Source: CBCXVS01 sp965178525 (lineage in GTDB: Bacteria; Tectomicrobia; Entotheonellia; Entotheonellales; Entotheonellaceae). Taken from it: a DNA stretch of 24,510 nucleotides. Positions 15,101 to 22,479 of the stretch are shown piece by piece. Location of the stretch: NCBI GenBank assembly GCA_965178525.1, contig CBCXVS010000093.1:1-24510 (forward strand), given 5' to 3'. The translations under genes and the position numbers were made by a program. Under the pieces are notes generated by a model. That model made no database searches and was not told the origin of the DNA. It was given only the letters and a program-made list of their open reading frames with translations. Positions within the stretch are counted from its first letter, which is position 1, and each line of letters begins with the position of its first letter.

Positions 15101-16434
15101 ACCGCGCCCCGGTGCGGGCAGATCATGCCCTTCGGAGTACCGGTGGTGCCGGAGGACATGACGCAATAGGCCAGGGCGTCGAGGGTGGGCGCTGGCGGAT
15201 GTGCCGGCAGGTCGAATGTGGCCGCCTGAAGCGGGCGCTCCCAGCCGCTATCGAGCTGGAAGGCCCGCGCTTGCCAGGCTTCGGGTAAGTGGGCATAGAA
15301 GCGGCTATTGGTTAACACCACGACTGGCTGCGCGGTGTCTAAGACCCGGGCTAATAAGGCTTCGGGATAGGCCACTTCCAGGGGCATGTAGGCGCCACCC
15401 GCTTTGAGGGCGGCGAGATACGCGATCACATAGGCGACCGATGTCTCCATATAAATGCCGACCAGATCGTCGACGCCAACGCCCTGGCTCTGGAGATAGC
15501 CGGCGAGGAGATCGGTGACGGTATCGAGCTCGCGAAACGTCAGCTCGATGTCGTCGCCCACCACGGCGGTGGCGTCCGGCGTTTTGGCCGCCTGCTGCCG
15601 AAACAAGTCGTGCAGGCAGGTGTCGGGATAGGGCGCGGTTTCCCCGTATAGAATGGACGCGGGTAGGGCGTCCACCTCCGCCTTGATGGTCTGCACCACT
15701 GTCTCGATGACCTCGGGTTGACACGTTTGAGTATAAAAATGATCGCCGTCAAACATCTTGACAGCGCTCGAACCAGTGGTGCACGCGGTCCAGAGGCGCA
15801 GATCCGCTTCCGTGACCAGCGTATCCTGGTGTCCGCCAAGGGCGGTAAGGGGGACGGTCAAGGGGGACTGATCATCCCACTGATAGGTCTCCGAGAGTTC
15901 AAAGTCTGCCTTTAGCGGCGGCAGAATCAGGTCTAACAAGCCCTCACTTTGCAGCGTCTCCTCCGGTACCAGCCCTAATTGGCGGATGAAGGTCACGAGA
16001 TCGGCATCGGATAAGCGATACATAGGGGCGTCATGACGAGCCACATGAGGGGCCCGATGGGCCGAGACAAAGAGATGCAGGGGCAGCGGGTAGTTGCCCT
16101 GTTGCAGCTGTCGGGTGACTTCAAACGCGACGATGGCGCCGACACTATGGCCAAAAAAAACAAAGGGTTTATCAAAATAGTCGGGTAAGGCGTCCAGCAC
16201 CAACGGGACCAGCTCTGTCATCGTCGTCATCAAAGGTTCGTGCAGCCGGCTACCGCGTCCGGGGAGGCTGAGGGCACAAAGTTCGATATGGTCGGGCAAC
16301 TGTCTGGCCCACTCCCGAAAGCTTTGCGGGCCGCCACCACCATGTGGAAAGCCGAACAAACGCAAGGTGGCATCCGGACGTGGGTCATAACACGAAAACC
16401 AAGAGGCCACCTGCGAAGACGATGCTTGAGCCAT
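12058..16434 (-). CDS. Hybrid NRPS-PKS, 5' part: TE-A-T-KS and start of AT
   Basis: Domains in order: a type II thioesterase at the N-terminus (about 20-255; GHSVGA Ser97, GHQD Asp204, GDH His232), adenylation (about 275-770; SSGTTGTPKG near 427-436, Lys768), carrier (LGGHSLL, Ser827), and ketosynthase (about 884-1310; TSCSTG Cys1058, EAHGTGT His1193, NIGHSN His1233), all catalytically intact. After residue 1428 (MFSGQGSHTP) the frame leaves the AT domain and ends in about 28 unrelated residues; the AT continues in another frame at 12140. The GrsA Asp235 position is Val467, so an alpha-amino acid is unlikely; other pocket residues are Phe468, Trp471, Phe511, Tyr538, Asn540, Asp564, Asp572 and Val573. 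The A5 motif YSISECHDV is shared with the A-T-R protein. AGGAGAG lies upstream of ATG 16434. Glycine betaine is my preferred starter because of the pocket and the betaine synthase next door. The leading thioesterase could release the product or edit the carriers. Confidence 0.9.
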   Translation of the reverse strand: MAQASSSQVASWFSCYDPRPDATLRLFGFPHGGGGPQSFREWARQLPDHIELCALSLPGRGSRLHEPLMTTMTELVPLVLDALPDYFDKPFVFFGHSVGAIVAFEVTRQLQQGNYPLPLHLFVSAHRAPHVARHDAPMYRLSDADLVTFIRQLGLVPEETLQSEGLLDLILPPLKADFELSETYQWDDQSPLTVPLTALGGHQDTLVTEADLRLWTACTTGSSAVKMFDGDHFYTQTCQPEVIETVVQTIKAEVDALPASILYGETAPYPDTCLHDLFRQQAAKTPDATAVVGDDIELTFRELDTVTDLLAGYLQSQGVGVDDLVGIYMETSVAYVIAYLAALKAGGAYMPLEVAYPEALLARVLDTAQPVVVLTNSRFYAHLPEAWQARAFQLDSGWERPLQAATFDLPAHPPAPTLDALAYCVMSSGTTGTPKGMICPHRGAVNSYYWRYVHHPYEAGEREACNVFFVWEVIRPLLQGYPAYVISDDVIYDPTRLVDFLSTHRITRVLFTPSLLEQVLNTPHPDLPERWRHLRVVYLNGEVVTTALRNRFLDLFPQVTLLNDYSISECHDVCTYDLSELNPALSPKYAPLGAPMSNVRVYLLDDDLQPVPMGFRGEIYVGGDSVARGYLHEPERTAERFILDPIRQDGSRLFRTGDAGRLLPNGHLEIQGRMAFMVKLRGYSIVPGAVETTLAEHPGVQAAVVTTWDNEQTGQPEHLIAYVVGNGQMKDDTLAAQLRPYLRERLPHYAVPSYIMPLVQWPLTAVGKLDRRQLPKPDPQALRSQRGAVTDPPATPLEQAMAAVWQDLLQTEPVDVTANFFDLGGHSLLAAELCARLHHALGLEVSVVDVFQYPTIRTLAQAYEHLTAPMPVTAHGPTRPPADTSIAVIGLACRFPGADDAEQFWHNLRHGVCSIRPFSDEELQQRGVPADVYQQPGYIKAGAVLDHAEQFDPAFWGLSHREAVYIDPQHRLFLECCWHALEHAGYAPSQQGARTGVFAGSFLPSYLLHCLRGGGLMDPSNPGLAHLTEIGNDKDYLATRVSHLLNLRGPSLSVQTSCSTGLVAIATAGQALLAGQCDVALAGASSITFPQAGYQYLEGFVNSRDGQCRAFDAEASGTVLGDGVGVVALKRLADAQAAGDQILAVIKGFAVNNDGNLKADYSAPSVPGQVDVVAQALAMAGVDAETISYVEAHGTGTLIGDPIEVRALTTAFRQSTERTGFCALGSVKPNIGHSNIAAGVAGLIKVILSLQHQQLPPTIHFTRPNPAMDLAASPFFVNDRLRPWTVAAGTPRRAGITGLGIGGTNCHMVLEEWPPPTPPAADTARPGPPVPAHHLLTVSAKTPASLEQNRRQLLAYLQAHPSINLADAAYTLHVGRETFAHRLAVAGHDIPSTVAQLRQAEGTSGRTDTTLTPGSRRSMVWMFSGQGSHTPHGIGPVPGIPGVSAAYSGVSRHPRALD

Positions 16435-16594
16435 CGACCATCTCTCCTAAAAATATGACGTGCGATGGGGCGCCGGTCCGCGTCTCGATACGAGGCGGCT
16501 GCAGGGAAGCCTCAACCGGTTCGCTCCGAGCACGAACACGACTTCCGGGCGTACCCAACCGGGGGCGAAACAGAATAGCGTTGAGGTCAAAAAG

Positions 16595-16753
16595 CTATGG
16601 TTCAGCGGGGAGAGCGCGCCGTCTGCATGAAACCAGGGCGGGGGATGCCGTGACCGCCGCCTGATCGTTCCATGACGACCAGTAGTGGAGATGGCCAGAG
16701 CGGTCGCATGGTTTTTTGCGTTTCTGTGCATCGTAGATAGAAGTCGCTAACAT
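16595..16753 (-). CDS. Possible 52-residue ORF in the PKS leader
   Basis: ATG 16753 has a strong AGGAG box 5 bases upstream and opens a 52-codon frame (MLATSIYDAQKRKK...) ending 160 bases before the PKS start. It has no recognisable domain. It lies inside the roughly 500-base leader that would follow the promoter candidate at 16945-16972. It may be a small protein, a leader peptide or a chance frame with a good ribosome-binding site. The rest of 16435-17103 shows no other supportable gene. Confidence 0.3.
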   Translation of the reverse strand: MLATSIYDAQKRKKPCDRSGHLHYWSSWNDQAAVTASPALVSCRRRALPAEP

Positions 16754-16944
16754 GGTGTCTCCTACCAGCAAGTCGACTCTGGGGCCTACCACTGAGCTGC
16801 CCGTTACCCCTAGGCTGAGTGACCAAGTTTTGCCTGTTCATCCTTTCTCTTCCTGCAATGCGGTCGCTACCTGCGCAGAATTTAAGGGATTCGAGGATGC
16901 CTTTTCTGACAAGTCCCCCGAGGTATATTGGATTAGAGTGCCAT

Positions 16945-16972
16945 ATTCTACACAAAGCGCAGAGCAAGTCAA
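16945..16972 (-). promoter_or_regulatory. Sigma-70-type promoter candidate for the PKS transcript
   Basis: On the minus strand TTGACT (16967-16972) and TAGAAT (16945-16950), each 5 of 6 to consensus, are separated by 16 bases. The site lies in an AT-rich part of the 669-base gap between the ABC ATPase gene and the PKS, pointing toward the PKS. It is the best promoter match I found for this operon. Confidence 0.45.
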
Positions 16973-17103
16973 GCCGAATATTGTAATTTACCAAAAATTT
17001 GACGAAACGGAACCGACTCACCCATACCGATTGCCGAGTCATCGACAGACTGTATTCCCCGGCAAAGGAGATGATGCCTATCCTCACAATCCTCTGGTTT
17101 TGC

Positions 17104-18720
17104 TTACGCTTGTGTCCGTTTGGCAAGGACGCCATCGAGCCAGTCGGGGTTCATCTCAGGGACGGAGGACAACAGGAGTTCCGTGTAGGCGTGATGGGGC
17201 GGTGTGAGTATCTGCTCCTTGTCACCTTGCTCCACGATTCGGCCCTGATACATCACAATGATCTCATCGGCGATGGCTTTCACCGTGGCCAGGTCGTGCG
17301 TGATAAACAAATACGATACCCTCAGATCATTTTGCAAGCGTTGCAGGAGCTGCAGGATTTCCTCGGCTACCAGTTGATCGAGCGCGGACGTCACCTCATC
17401 ACAAATGATGACATCCGGTTCTGCGGCGAGCGCACGGGCGATACAAATGCGCTGTTTCTGGCCCCCCGAGAGTTCCGTCGTATAGCGATTGGCGAAGTCG
17501 GTGGGAAGTTCGATCATCTGTACCAACTCGGCCATGCGGCGTTCCCGCTCGGCGCCCTTCATGCCAAAATAGAAGAGCAAGGGCCGCCCAAGCACGTCGC
17601 GCACGGTATGTCGCGGGTTCAGCGCCACATCGGGCATCTGATAAATCATCTGCAAACGGCGCAATAGATCCCGGCTCCGGTCTTTGTAGGACGGCGGCAG
17701 CGGCTGTCCGTCAAAGACCATCTGTCCCTCGAAGGGCGGCAGCAGCCCGGTGATCACCCGCGCCAGTGTACTTTTACCGCTGCCCGATTCCCCCACGACG
17801 GCGACGGTCCTGCCGCGCCGAATCGAGACACTGATATCCTCAACCACTGTGCTCCCGGCGACGTAGCTGGCGGAGACGTGTGTACACTGCAACACCGCCT
17901 GCTCGGCGAGCTCTGGGGACAGCTGTGTGGCCCGGCTGCTGCGGCGCACGGACAAGAGTTGACGAGTATACTCCTCTTCGGGATGCGCCAGCATCGTTCG
18001 CGCATGGCCCTCTTCGACGAGGTCGCCATAGCGTAACACCATGATGCGGTCGGCCAACTGCGCCACCACGGCGAGATCGTGGCTGATGTAAATCGCGGCG
18101 GTGTTGTGATCTCTGACGATGTCTTTAATGGCCGCCAGCACCTCAATCTGTGTCGTCACATCCAGCGCGGTCGTGGGCTCATCAAAAATGATCAGATCCG
18201 GGCTACAGGCCATGGCCATCGCCACCATCGCCCGTTGCAATTGCCCGCCGGAAACCTGGTGTGGATAGCGATAGCCGATCTGATCGGGCTCCGGTAGATC
18301 CAGACGTTGATACATCGCTTTGGCGTTGCGCTCCGCCTCAGCGGCAGACAGAACACCGTGGTGGGCCGGCGTTTCGGCATATTGCCGGATGAGCCGATGG
18401 GACGGGTTAAAAGACGCCGCCGCGCTCTGCGCCACATAGGCAATGCGGGCGCCACGCAGCTTCCGTACGTCGTCCTCCGGTAATTGGGCAAGGTCCATGC
18501 CATCAAACAGGATGGAGCCCGAGACAATGCGGCAGCCGCCACGGCTATACCCCATCGCCGCTAGACCCAGGGTTGACTTTCCTGCCCCGGATTCGCCAAT
18601 CAAGCCCAACACTTCGCCGCGATCGAGGTGCAGATCGATACTTTTCACGATGGGTTGCCATTGCTCATCGGCAAAGCCTTCGATCACCAACTGGTTCATG
18701 GTCAGTAGTCGTTCGGGCAT
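17104..18720 (-). CDS. Dpp/Opp-type ABC transporter, fused double ATP-binding protein
   Basis: Two complete ABC ATPase units of the DppD/DppF type lie in one polypeptide of about 538 residues. Unit one has Walker A GESGAGKST, signature VSGGQLQR and Walker B LIIFDEPTTALD; unit two has GESGSGKST, LSGGQKQR and VIICDEVTSALD. Both units carry all motifs, so both should hydrolyse ATP. It energises the two permeases encoded upstream. I use ATG 18720 with GAAGG 8 bases upstream; a TTG two codons earlier is an alternative. It is the last gene of a binding protein-permease-permease-ATPase operon. The fused D-F form is common in GC-rich bacteria. Substrate cannot be read from the ATPase. Confidence 0.9.
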   Translation of the reverse strand: MPERLLTMNQLVIEGFADEQWQPIVKSIDLHLDRGEVLGLIGESGAGKSTLGLAAMGYSRGGCRIVSGSILFDGMDLAQLPEDDVRKLRGARIAYVAQSAAASFNPSHRLIRQYAETPAHHGVLSAAEAERNAKAMYQRLDLPEPDQIGYRYPHQVSGGQLQRAMVAMAMACSPDLIIFDEPTTALDVTTQIEVLAAIKDIVRDHNTAAIYISHDLAVVAQLADRIMVLRYGDLVEEGHARTMLAHPEEEYTRQLLSVRRSSRATQLSPELAEQAVLQCTHVSASYVAGSTVVEDISVSIRRGRTVAVVGESGSGKSTLARVITGLLPPFEGQMVFDGQPLPPSYKDRSRDLLRRLQMIYQMPDVALNPRHTVRDVLGRPLLFYFGMKGAERERRMAELVQMIELPTDFANRYTTELSGGQKQRICIARALAAEPDVIICDEVTSALDQLVAEEILQLLQRLQNDLRVSYLFITHDLATVKAIADEIIVMYQGRIVEQGDKEQILTPPHHAYTELLLSSVPEMNPDWLDGVLAKRTQA

Positions 18721-18779
18721 TGTCAAAACCTTCAGCTCTCAGCTATTTTTTACTCAGGACACGGGGCGTCCTTGTCTTT

Positions 18780-18812
18780 CATTCCGCATTCCGCATTCCG
18801 CATTCCGCATTA
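18780..18812. repeat. Short tandem heptamer repeat (CATTCCG), array 1
   Basis: Four exact CATTCCG units (18780-18807) are followed by a degenerate CATTAC. On the coding strand the array starts at the TAA stop of the dppC-like gene, so the stop codon is part of the last unit. It fills part of the short gap between the dppC-like gene and the ATPase gene. Confidence 0.85.
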
Positions 18813-19634
18813 CTGTTCATCCCGTATGCCACTCGTTTTATGCAAAAACCAATCCACGACCAAATTGACCCCAATGGTCAATATCGCAATGGCAGCGGCC
18901 GGCAGCAGTGGCGTCAGAATCCCAAAGCTAATGGCGCCGGCGTTTTCGCGCACCATCGCGCCCCAATCCGCCGCCGGGGGTTGAATGCCGAGGCCGAGAA
19001 AGCTCAAGGCGCTGATAAATAAAAAGACAAAGCAGAAGCGTAGGCCGAATTCCGCCATCAAAGGCGCGAGGGTATTGGGAAAAATCTCACGCCGCATAAT
19101 CCACCACAATCCTTCACCGCGCAGCCTGGCCACTTCCACATACTCCATCACGGTGACGTCCATCGCAACAGCGCGGGAGAGACGGAAGACGCGTGTGGAA
19201 TCCAAGATGGCAATGACCATAATCAAGGTGACCACAGAGGTGCCTAGCACCGAGAGAAGCATGAGCGCGAAAATCAAAATGGGGATGGCCATGAGCACAT
19301 CGACCATGCGGCTTAACACATTATCCATCCATCCGCCCATGACCGCAGCGAAAAATCCCGCCACGATGCCCATCATGAACGACAAGAGCGTCGTCACCAA
19401 GGCAATAGCAATGGTATTGCGGGCGCCGTAGAGCAAGCGGGTCAGCAAATCGCGGCCGATTTGGTCAGTACCTAACGGCGTTGGCCCCCCAAACGCCTCC
19501 CACACCTCGCCGACGATTTCCGTTTCCGTATACGGAGCGAGAAACGGGGCAAAGAGGGCGGCGCCAATGTAGATCGCGATAATACAGAGCCCAGCCTTGG
19601 CGCTAAACGACGCCTGTACGAGCTCTTTGATCAT
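18810..19634 (-). CDS. dppC: Dpp/Opp-type ABC transporter permease (DppC-like)
   Basis: The 274-residue inner-membrane protein belongs to the BPD_transp_1 family. It opens with a membrane segment (AGLCIIAIYIGAALFAPFLA), then FGGPTPLGTDQIGRDLLTRL, the conserved periplasmic loop of DppC/OppC permeases. Several further hydrophobic segments follow, and the EYVEVARLRGEG region is the ATPase-coupling EAA loop. Length agrees with the usual 270-300. Of the two nearby ATGs (19640 and 19634) I prefer 19634, because AGGGG abuts the first ATG and is 6 bases from the second. Its stop codon sits in a CATTCCG tandem array. Confidence 0.9.
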   Translation of the reverse strand: MIKELVQASFSAKAGLCIIAIYIGAALFAPFLAPYTETEIVGEVWEAFGGPTPLGTDQIGRDLLTRLLYGARNTIAIALVTTLLSFMMGIVAGFFAAVMGGWMDNVLSRMVDVLMAIPILIFALMLLSVLGTSVVTLIMVIAILDSTRVFRLSRAVAMDVTVMEYVEVARLRGEGLWWIMRREIFPNTLAPLMAEFGLRFCFVFLFISALSFLGLGIQPPAADWGAMVRENAGAISFGILTPLLPAAAIAILTIGVNLVVDWFLHKTSGIRDEQ

Positions 19635-19658
19635 GACCATCCCCTCTTCCTATCTCTT

Positions 19659-19685
19659 CATTCCGCATTCCGCATTCCGCATTAC
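19659..19685. repeat. Short tandem heptamer repeat (CATTCCG), array 2
   Basis: Three exact CATTCCG units (19659-19679) are followed by CATTAC. As in array 1, the array begins on the coding strand at the TAA stop of the upstream gene, here the dppB-like permease. It fills most of the dppB-dppC gap. Confidence 0.85.
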
Positions 19686-20635
19686 CTCGGGTGCCGCAAC
19701 CTCGGGTTACTGAGAATGGACAGCACATCCGCTGTCAGATTCAACAAGACATACACGGCCGCGAAAATCAGGGCTCCCGCCTGCACGACGGGCAAGTCGC
19801 GTGTGGACACCGCGTTCACAAATAATTGTCCCAAGCCGGGATAGGCAAAGACGACTTCTACCACCACGACCCCGACGACCAGAAAGGCTAAATTGATGAC
19901 AATCACGTTGATGATAGGCGACAAGGCATTTGGCAAAGCGTGGTGCAGAATGATACGTGTTCTGGACAATCCCTTGAGATGGGCCATCTCAACATACGGG
20001 CTACTCAACAGATTAATAATCGCGGCCCGGGTCATCCGCATCATCTGGGCGGCTACCACCAGGGTCAGGGTCAGGGCTGGGAGGGCCACGGCATAGAGTT
20101 TGTTCCCCAACGACATGGACGGCGAGAGTTTTGCGATAGAGGGAAAGATGTCGAGTTGGACCGCGAACAAGGCGATCAAGATATAGGCGATGAAAAAGTC
20201 CGGGAAGGAGATCGCGCTCAACGTCGACATGGAAATGGTTTTATCGAACCAGGTGTTGCGATACAGCGCGGCCAGAATCCCCAGCAGCACCGCGAGAGGG
20301 ACAGAGATCACCGCTGCGACCGTGGCCAGGAACAGGGTGTTGCCCAGGCGGCCGCCGATCAATTCGGCAATATCGCGCTGGTTCGCCAGTGACGTCCCCA
20401 GATCACCGCGCATAAACTTGCCTAGCCACTGCACATAGCGTGTCGGCGCAGGCTGATCCAGTCCCAGCTGCTGCCGGAACGCCGCCACGGTTTCCGGCGT
20501 GGCGGCCTGTCCCAGGATGGCCTCAGCCAGGTCGCCGGGCAACAATTCCATACCCAGAAAGATGATGAGAGAGATCACCCACAGGGTCAGGAGGCCAAAC
20601 GCCAAGCGCTTGGCCACTAATGACACGAGGCCCAT
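19682..20635 (-). CDS. dppB: Dpp/Opp-type ABC transporter permease (DppB-like)
   Basis: The 317-residue membrane protein has the DppB pattern: an N-terminal membrane segment (LAFGLLTLWVISLIIFLGME), then LPGDLAEAILG and a TPETVAAFRQQLGLDQP stretch, the classic DppB/OppB/GsiC periplasmic region. The coupling loop reads YVEMAHLKGLSRTRII. ATG 20635 is chosen because AGAGG lies about 7 bases upstream and the protein then begins at the usual place; an earlier in-frame ATG at 20755 would overlap the binding-protein gene. It begins 13 bases after the binding-protein stop, which indicates one transcript. Confidence 0.9.
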   Translation of the reverse strand: MGLVSLVAKRLAFGLLTLWVISLIIFLGMELLPGDLAEAILGQAATPETVAAFRQQLGLDQPAPTRYVQWLGKFMRGDLGTSLANQRDIAELIGGRLGNTLFLATVAAVISVPLAVLLGILAALYRNTWFDKTISMSTLSAISFPDFFIAYILIALFAVQLDIFPSIAKLSPSMSLGNKLYAVALPALTLTLVVAAQMMRMTRAAIINLLSSPYVEMAHLKGLSRTRIILHHALPNALSPIINVIVINLAFLVVGVVVVEVVFAYPGLGQLFVNAVSTRDLPVVQAGALIFAAVYVLLNLTADVLSILSNPRLRHPR

Positions 20636-20648
20636 CGCTAACCTCTTG

Positions 20649-22232
20649 CTATGCCCACCACCAACGCTCGGCACACTTGTTGCCGTCCAATTCCCAGCTG
20701 CCCGAGAGGTCGCCAAAGCGCAGTTTGTCGTTGGCGGCAAACACGTCGGCGGCAAACATCGGAATGATCACGCCGCCTTCGTCGCTGACGATTTTCTGCA
20801 TCTCGGCATACATCTCGCGACGCTTGTTATCGTCCAGCTCCGCCCGGGCGCCTTTCAGCAACTCATTAAAGCGCGTATGCTTGAAATGCGTATCATTCCA
20901 AGCCGCACCTGCCGCATAGGTGGTCGTAAACATCCAATCTGAGGTCGGACGACCACTCCAAAAGCACATACAAAAGGGTTTTTTCAACCACACGTTGTCC
21001 CAATACCCGTCGTTCGGCTCCCGTACGATCTCGACCTCAATCCCCGCCCGTGCGGCTTGTTCCTTGTACAGCACGGCCGTATCCACGGCGCCAGCGAACG
21101 CCGCATCGGCGGCGCTGAGCTTGATGGACAACTGACTGAGCCCGGCCTTCTTCAGGTGAAATTTGGCTTTCTCGGGGTCATACTCCCGCTGCGGCAAGCT
21201 CGTGGCATAGTAGCGCTGCGACCGCCCAATCGGGTGGTCATTGCCAAGGGAGCCATAGCCACGCAGAATCGTTTTTAACAGGGCTTCGCGGTCCACCGCA
21301 TATTTCAGGGCCAGACGCACATCGTTGTTATCAAAAGGCGCCACATCGGTGTGCATCGGCATGGTGTAATGCTTCGTGCCGTTGGTTTGCAGGATCTGAA
21401 TGCCTTTGGCGCGCTTGAGCAAGTGCACGGTTTTGAGTTCACACCGGTTCATGGCGTCGATTTCGCCGGTTTGCAGCGCATTGGTGCGCGCCGTGACGTC
21501 CGCAATACCCGTCATTTCCACTTCGTCGAAGTTCGCTCGTCCTTCTTTCCAATAATTCGGATTCCGCTTGGTGAGCGCTCGCACACCGGGGTCGAATTCT
21601 ACCAAGGTATACCCGCCCGTGCCCACACCTTTGGCGAGATCCGCGCCAGCGGGCTGGATGGTCAGATGATAATCCGACACGATAAAGGGAAAGTCCGCAC
21701 TGCCGGCCTGCAGGTCGAACACCACGACCTGTTTGCCGTCGGCGCGGATGTCCTTCACGCTTTCGAGCAGACTTTTCGCCGCGGATTTGGAGTCCTTCCC
21801 CCGGTGATGGTTGAACGACGCAATCACGTCTTCTGCCCCCAGGGTTTTGCCGTTATGGAATTCGACGCCTTGGCGCAGGTTGAACCGCCACGTGGCGGCA
21901 TCCTTGGACGCCTCCCAGCTTTCCGCCAGCTCGGGTATCGGATGGCTCTTGGCGTCGATTTCAACTAGGTTATTGCGCAACTGGCCAAAAGACAGGTTCA
22001 TGGCCATCGTGTCGGTAATCGTGGCCGGGTCCAGGGAGTCCGAGGTGGCGCCTCCAGCCACCCCGAGCCGCAGGCGCCCCCCTTTTTTCGGTGTGTCAGC
22101 CCACACGTTGCCGCTGGGCAGCAGGCCAGCTGTTGCCGATGCCAGCCCTAATGCTGAGGCGCGCGCGAGAAACTCACGGCGCGAGATACGGCCCTGTTGT
22201 AGCGCCTGTTCCAATTCGTGTAAGGTTGACAT
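20649..22232 (-). CDS. Extracellular solute-binding protein, family 5 (Dpp/Opp type), Tat-exported
   Basis: The 527-residue periplasmic binding protein feeds the adjacent permeases. The N-terminus carries a twin-arginine signal (SRREFLARA, 17-25), a hydrophobic stretch and a probable cleavage after VWA near residue 45. The mature part has LAESWEASKDAATWRFNLRQ followed by VEFHNGKTLGAEDV, the hallmark of SBP_bac_5 proteins. AAGGAAGGAG lies just before ATG 22232. The family binds peptides, but members also bind opines, nickel chelates and other small molecules. Linkage to betaine/carnitine genes raises the possibility of a quaternary ammonium or related ligand, but nothing in the sequence proves it. 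Confidence 0.9.
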   Translation of the reverse strand: MSTLHELEQALQQGRISRREFLARASALGLASATAGLLPSGNVWADTPKKGGRLRLGVAGGATSDSLDPATITDTMAMNLSFGQLRNNLVEIDAKSHPIPELAESWEASKDAATWRFNLRQGVEFHNGKTLGAEDVIASFNHHRGKDSKSAAKSLLESVKDIRADGKQVVVFDLQAGSADFPFIVSDYHLTIQPAGADLAKGVGTGGYTLVEFDPGVRALTKRNPNYWKEGRANFDEVEMTGIADVTARTNALQTGEIDAMNRCELKTVHLLKRAKGIQILQTNGTKHYTMPMHTDVAPFDNNDVRLALKYAVDREALLKTILRGYGSLGNDHPIGRSQRYYATSLPQREYDPEKAKFHLKKAGLSQLSIKLSAADAAFAGAVDTAVLYKEQAARAGIEVEIVREPNDGYWDNVWLKKPFCMCFWSGRPTSDWMFTTTYAAGAAWNDTHFKHTRFNELLKGARAELDDNKRREMYAEMQKIVSDEGGVIIPMFAADVFAANDKLRFGDLSGSWELDGNKCAERWWWA

Positions 22233-22311
22233 CCTAAGCTCCTTCCTTTCGCGCCTTTGTGGGCCGGAAAAAACAGCAGCATATGCCGTCTCGCCTCACA
22301 AAAGTTGGCAC

Positions 22312-22327
22312 GATATATCATTATATC
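22312..22327. promoter_or_regulatory. Dyad, possible operator, before the transporter operon
   Basis: GATATA-TCAT-TATATC has perfect 6-base arms with a 4-base centre. It overlaps a consensus TATAAT (minus strand, 22320-22325) and lies about 16 bases downstream of the -10 at 22343-22348, a position suited to a repressor. Confidence 0.35.
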
Positions 22328-22342
22328 CGCATTGCCTGGCTT

Positions 22343-22371
22343 TTTATAGCAGACCAGCTGATGACAATCAA
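22343..22371 (-). promoter_or_regulatory. Sigma-70-type promoter for the ABC transporter operon
   Basis: On the minus strand TTGATT (22366-22371) and TATAAA (22343-22348, 5 of 6) are separated by exactly 17 bases, about 110 bases before the binding-protein start. A second perfect TATAAT at 22320-22325 lacks a good -35. Confidence 0.5.
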
Positions 22372-22479
22372 TTGAAAACGAAAGCTAATGTACCTGAAGA
22401 GGCCACACCGGGGCACTTGAGCGCGTCATGCCGCGTGTCTCGACGGTCCACACGGCATGGGTACACGGCCAGCAGCGTC

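Noticed and set aside
16435..16944. Glycine riboswitch in the PKS leader
   Set aside because: Considered because glycine is the proposed precursor, but I could not identify the conserved tandem aptamer cores by eye.
16602..17135. 177-codon minus-strand frame between the ATPase gene and the PKS
   Set aside because: No recognisable motif, poor start context, and it covers the promoter candidate. Composition does not look coding.
16752..17207. Plus-strand 151-codon frame upstream of the PKS
   Set aside because: It runs into the ATPase gene antisense, has no ribosome-binding site and resembles no family.
18780..19685. CRISPR array
   Set aside because: Units are 7 bases and directly adjacent, without spacers, so these are simple tandem repeats.
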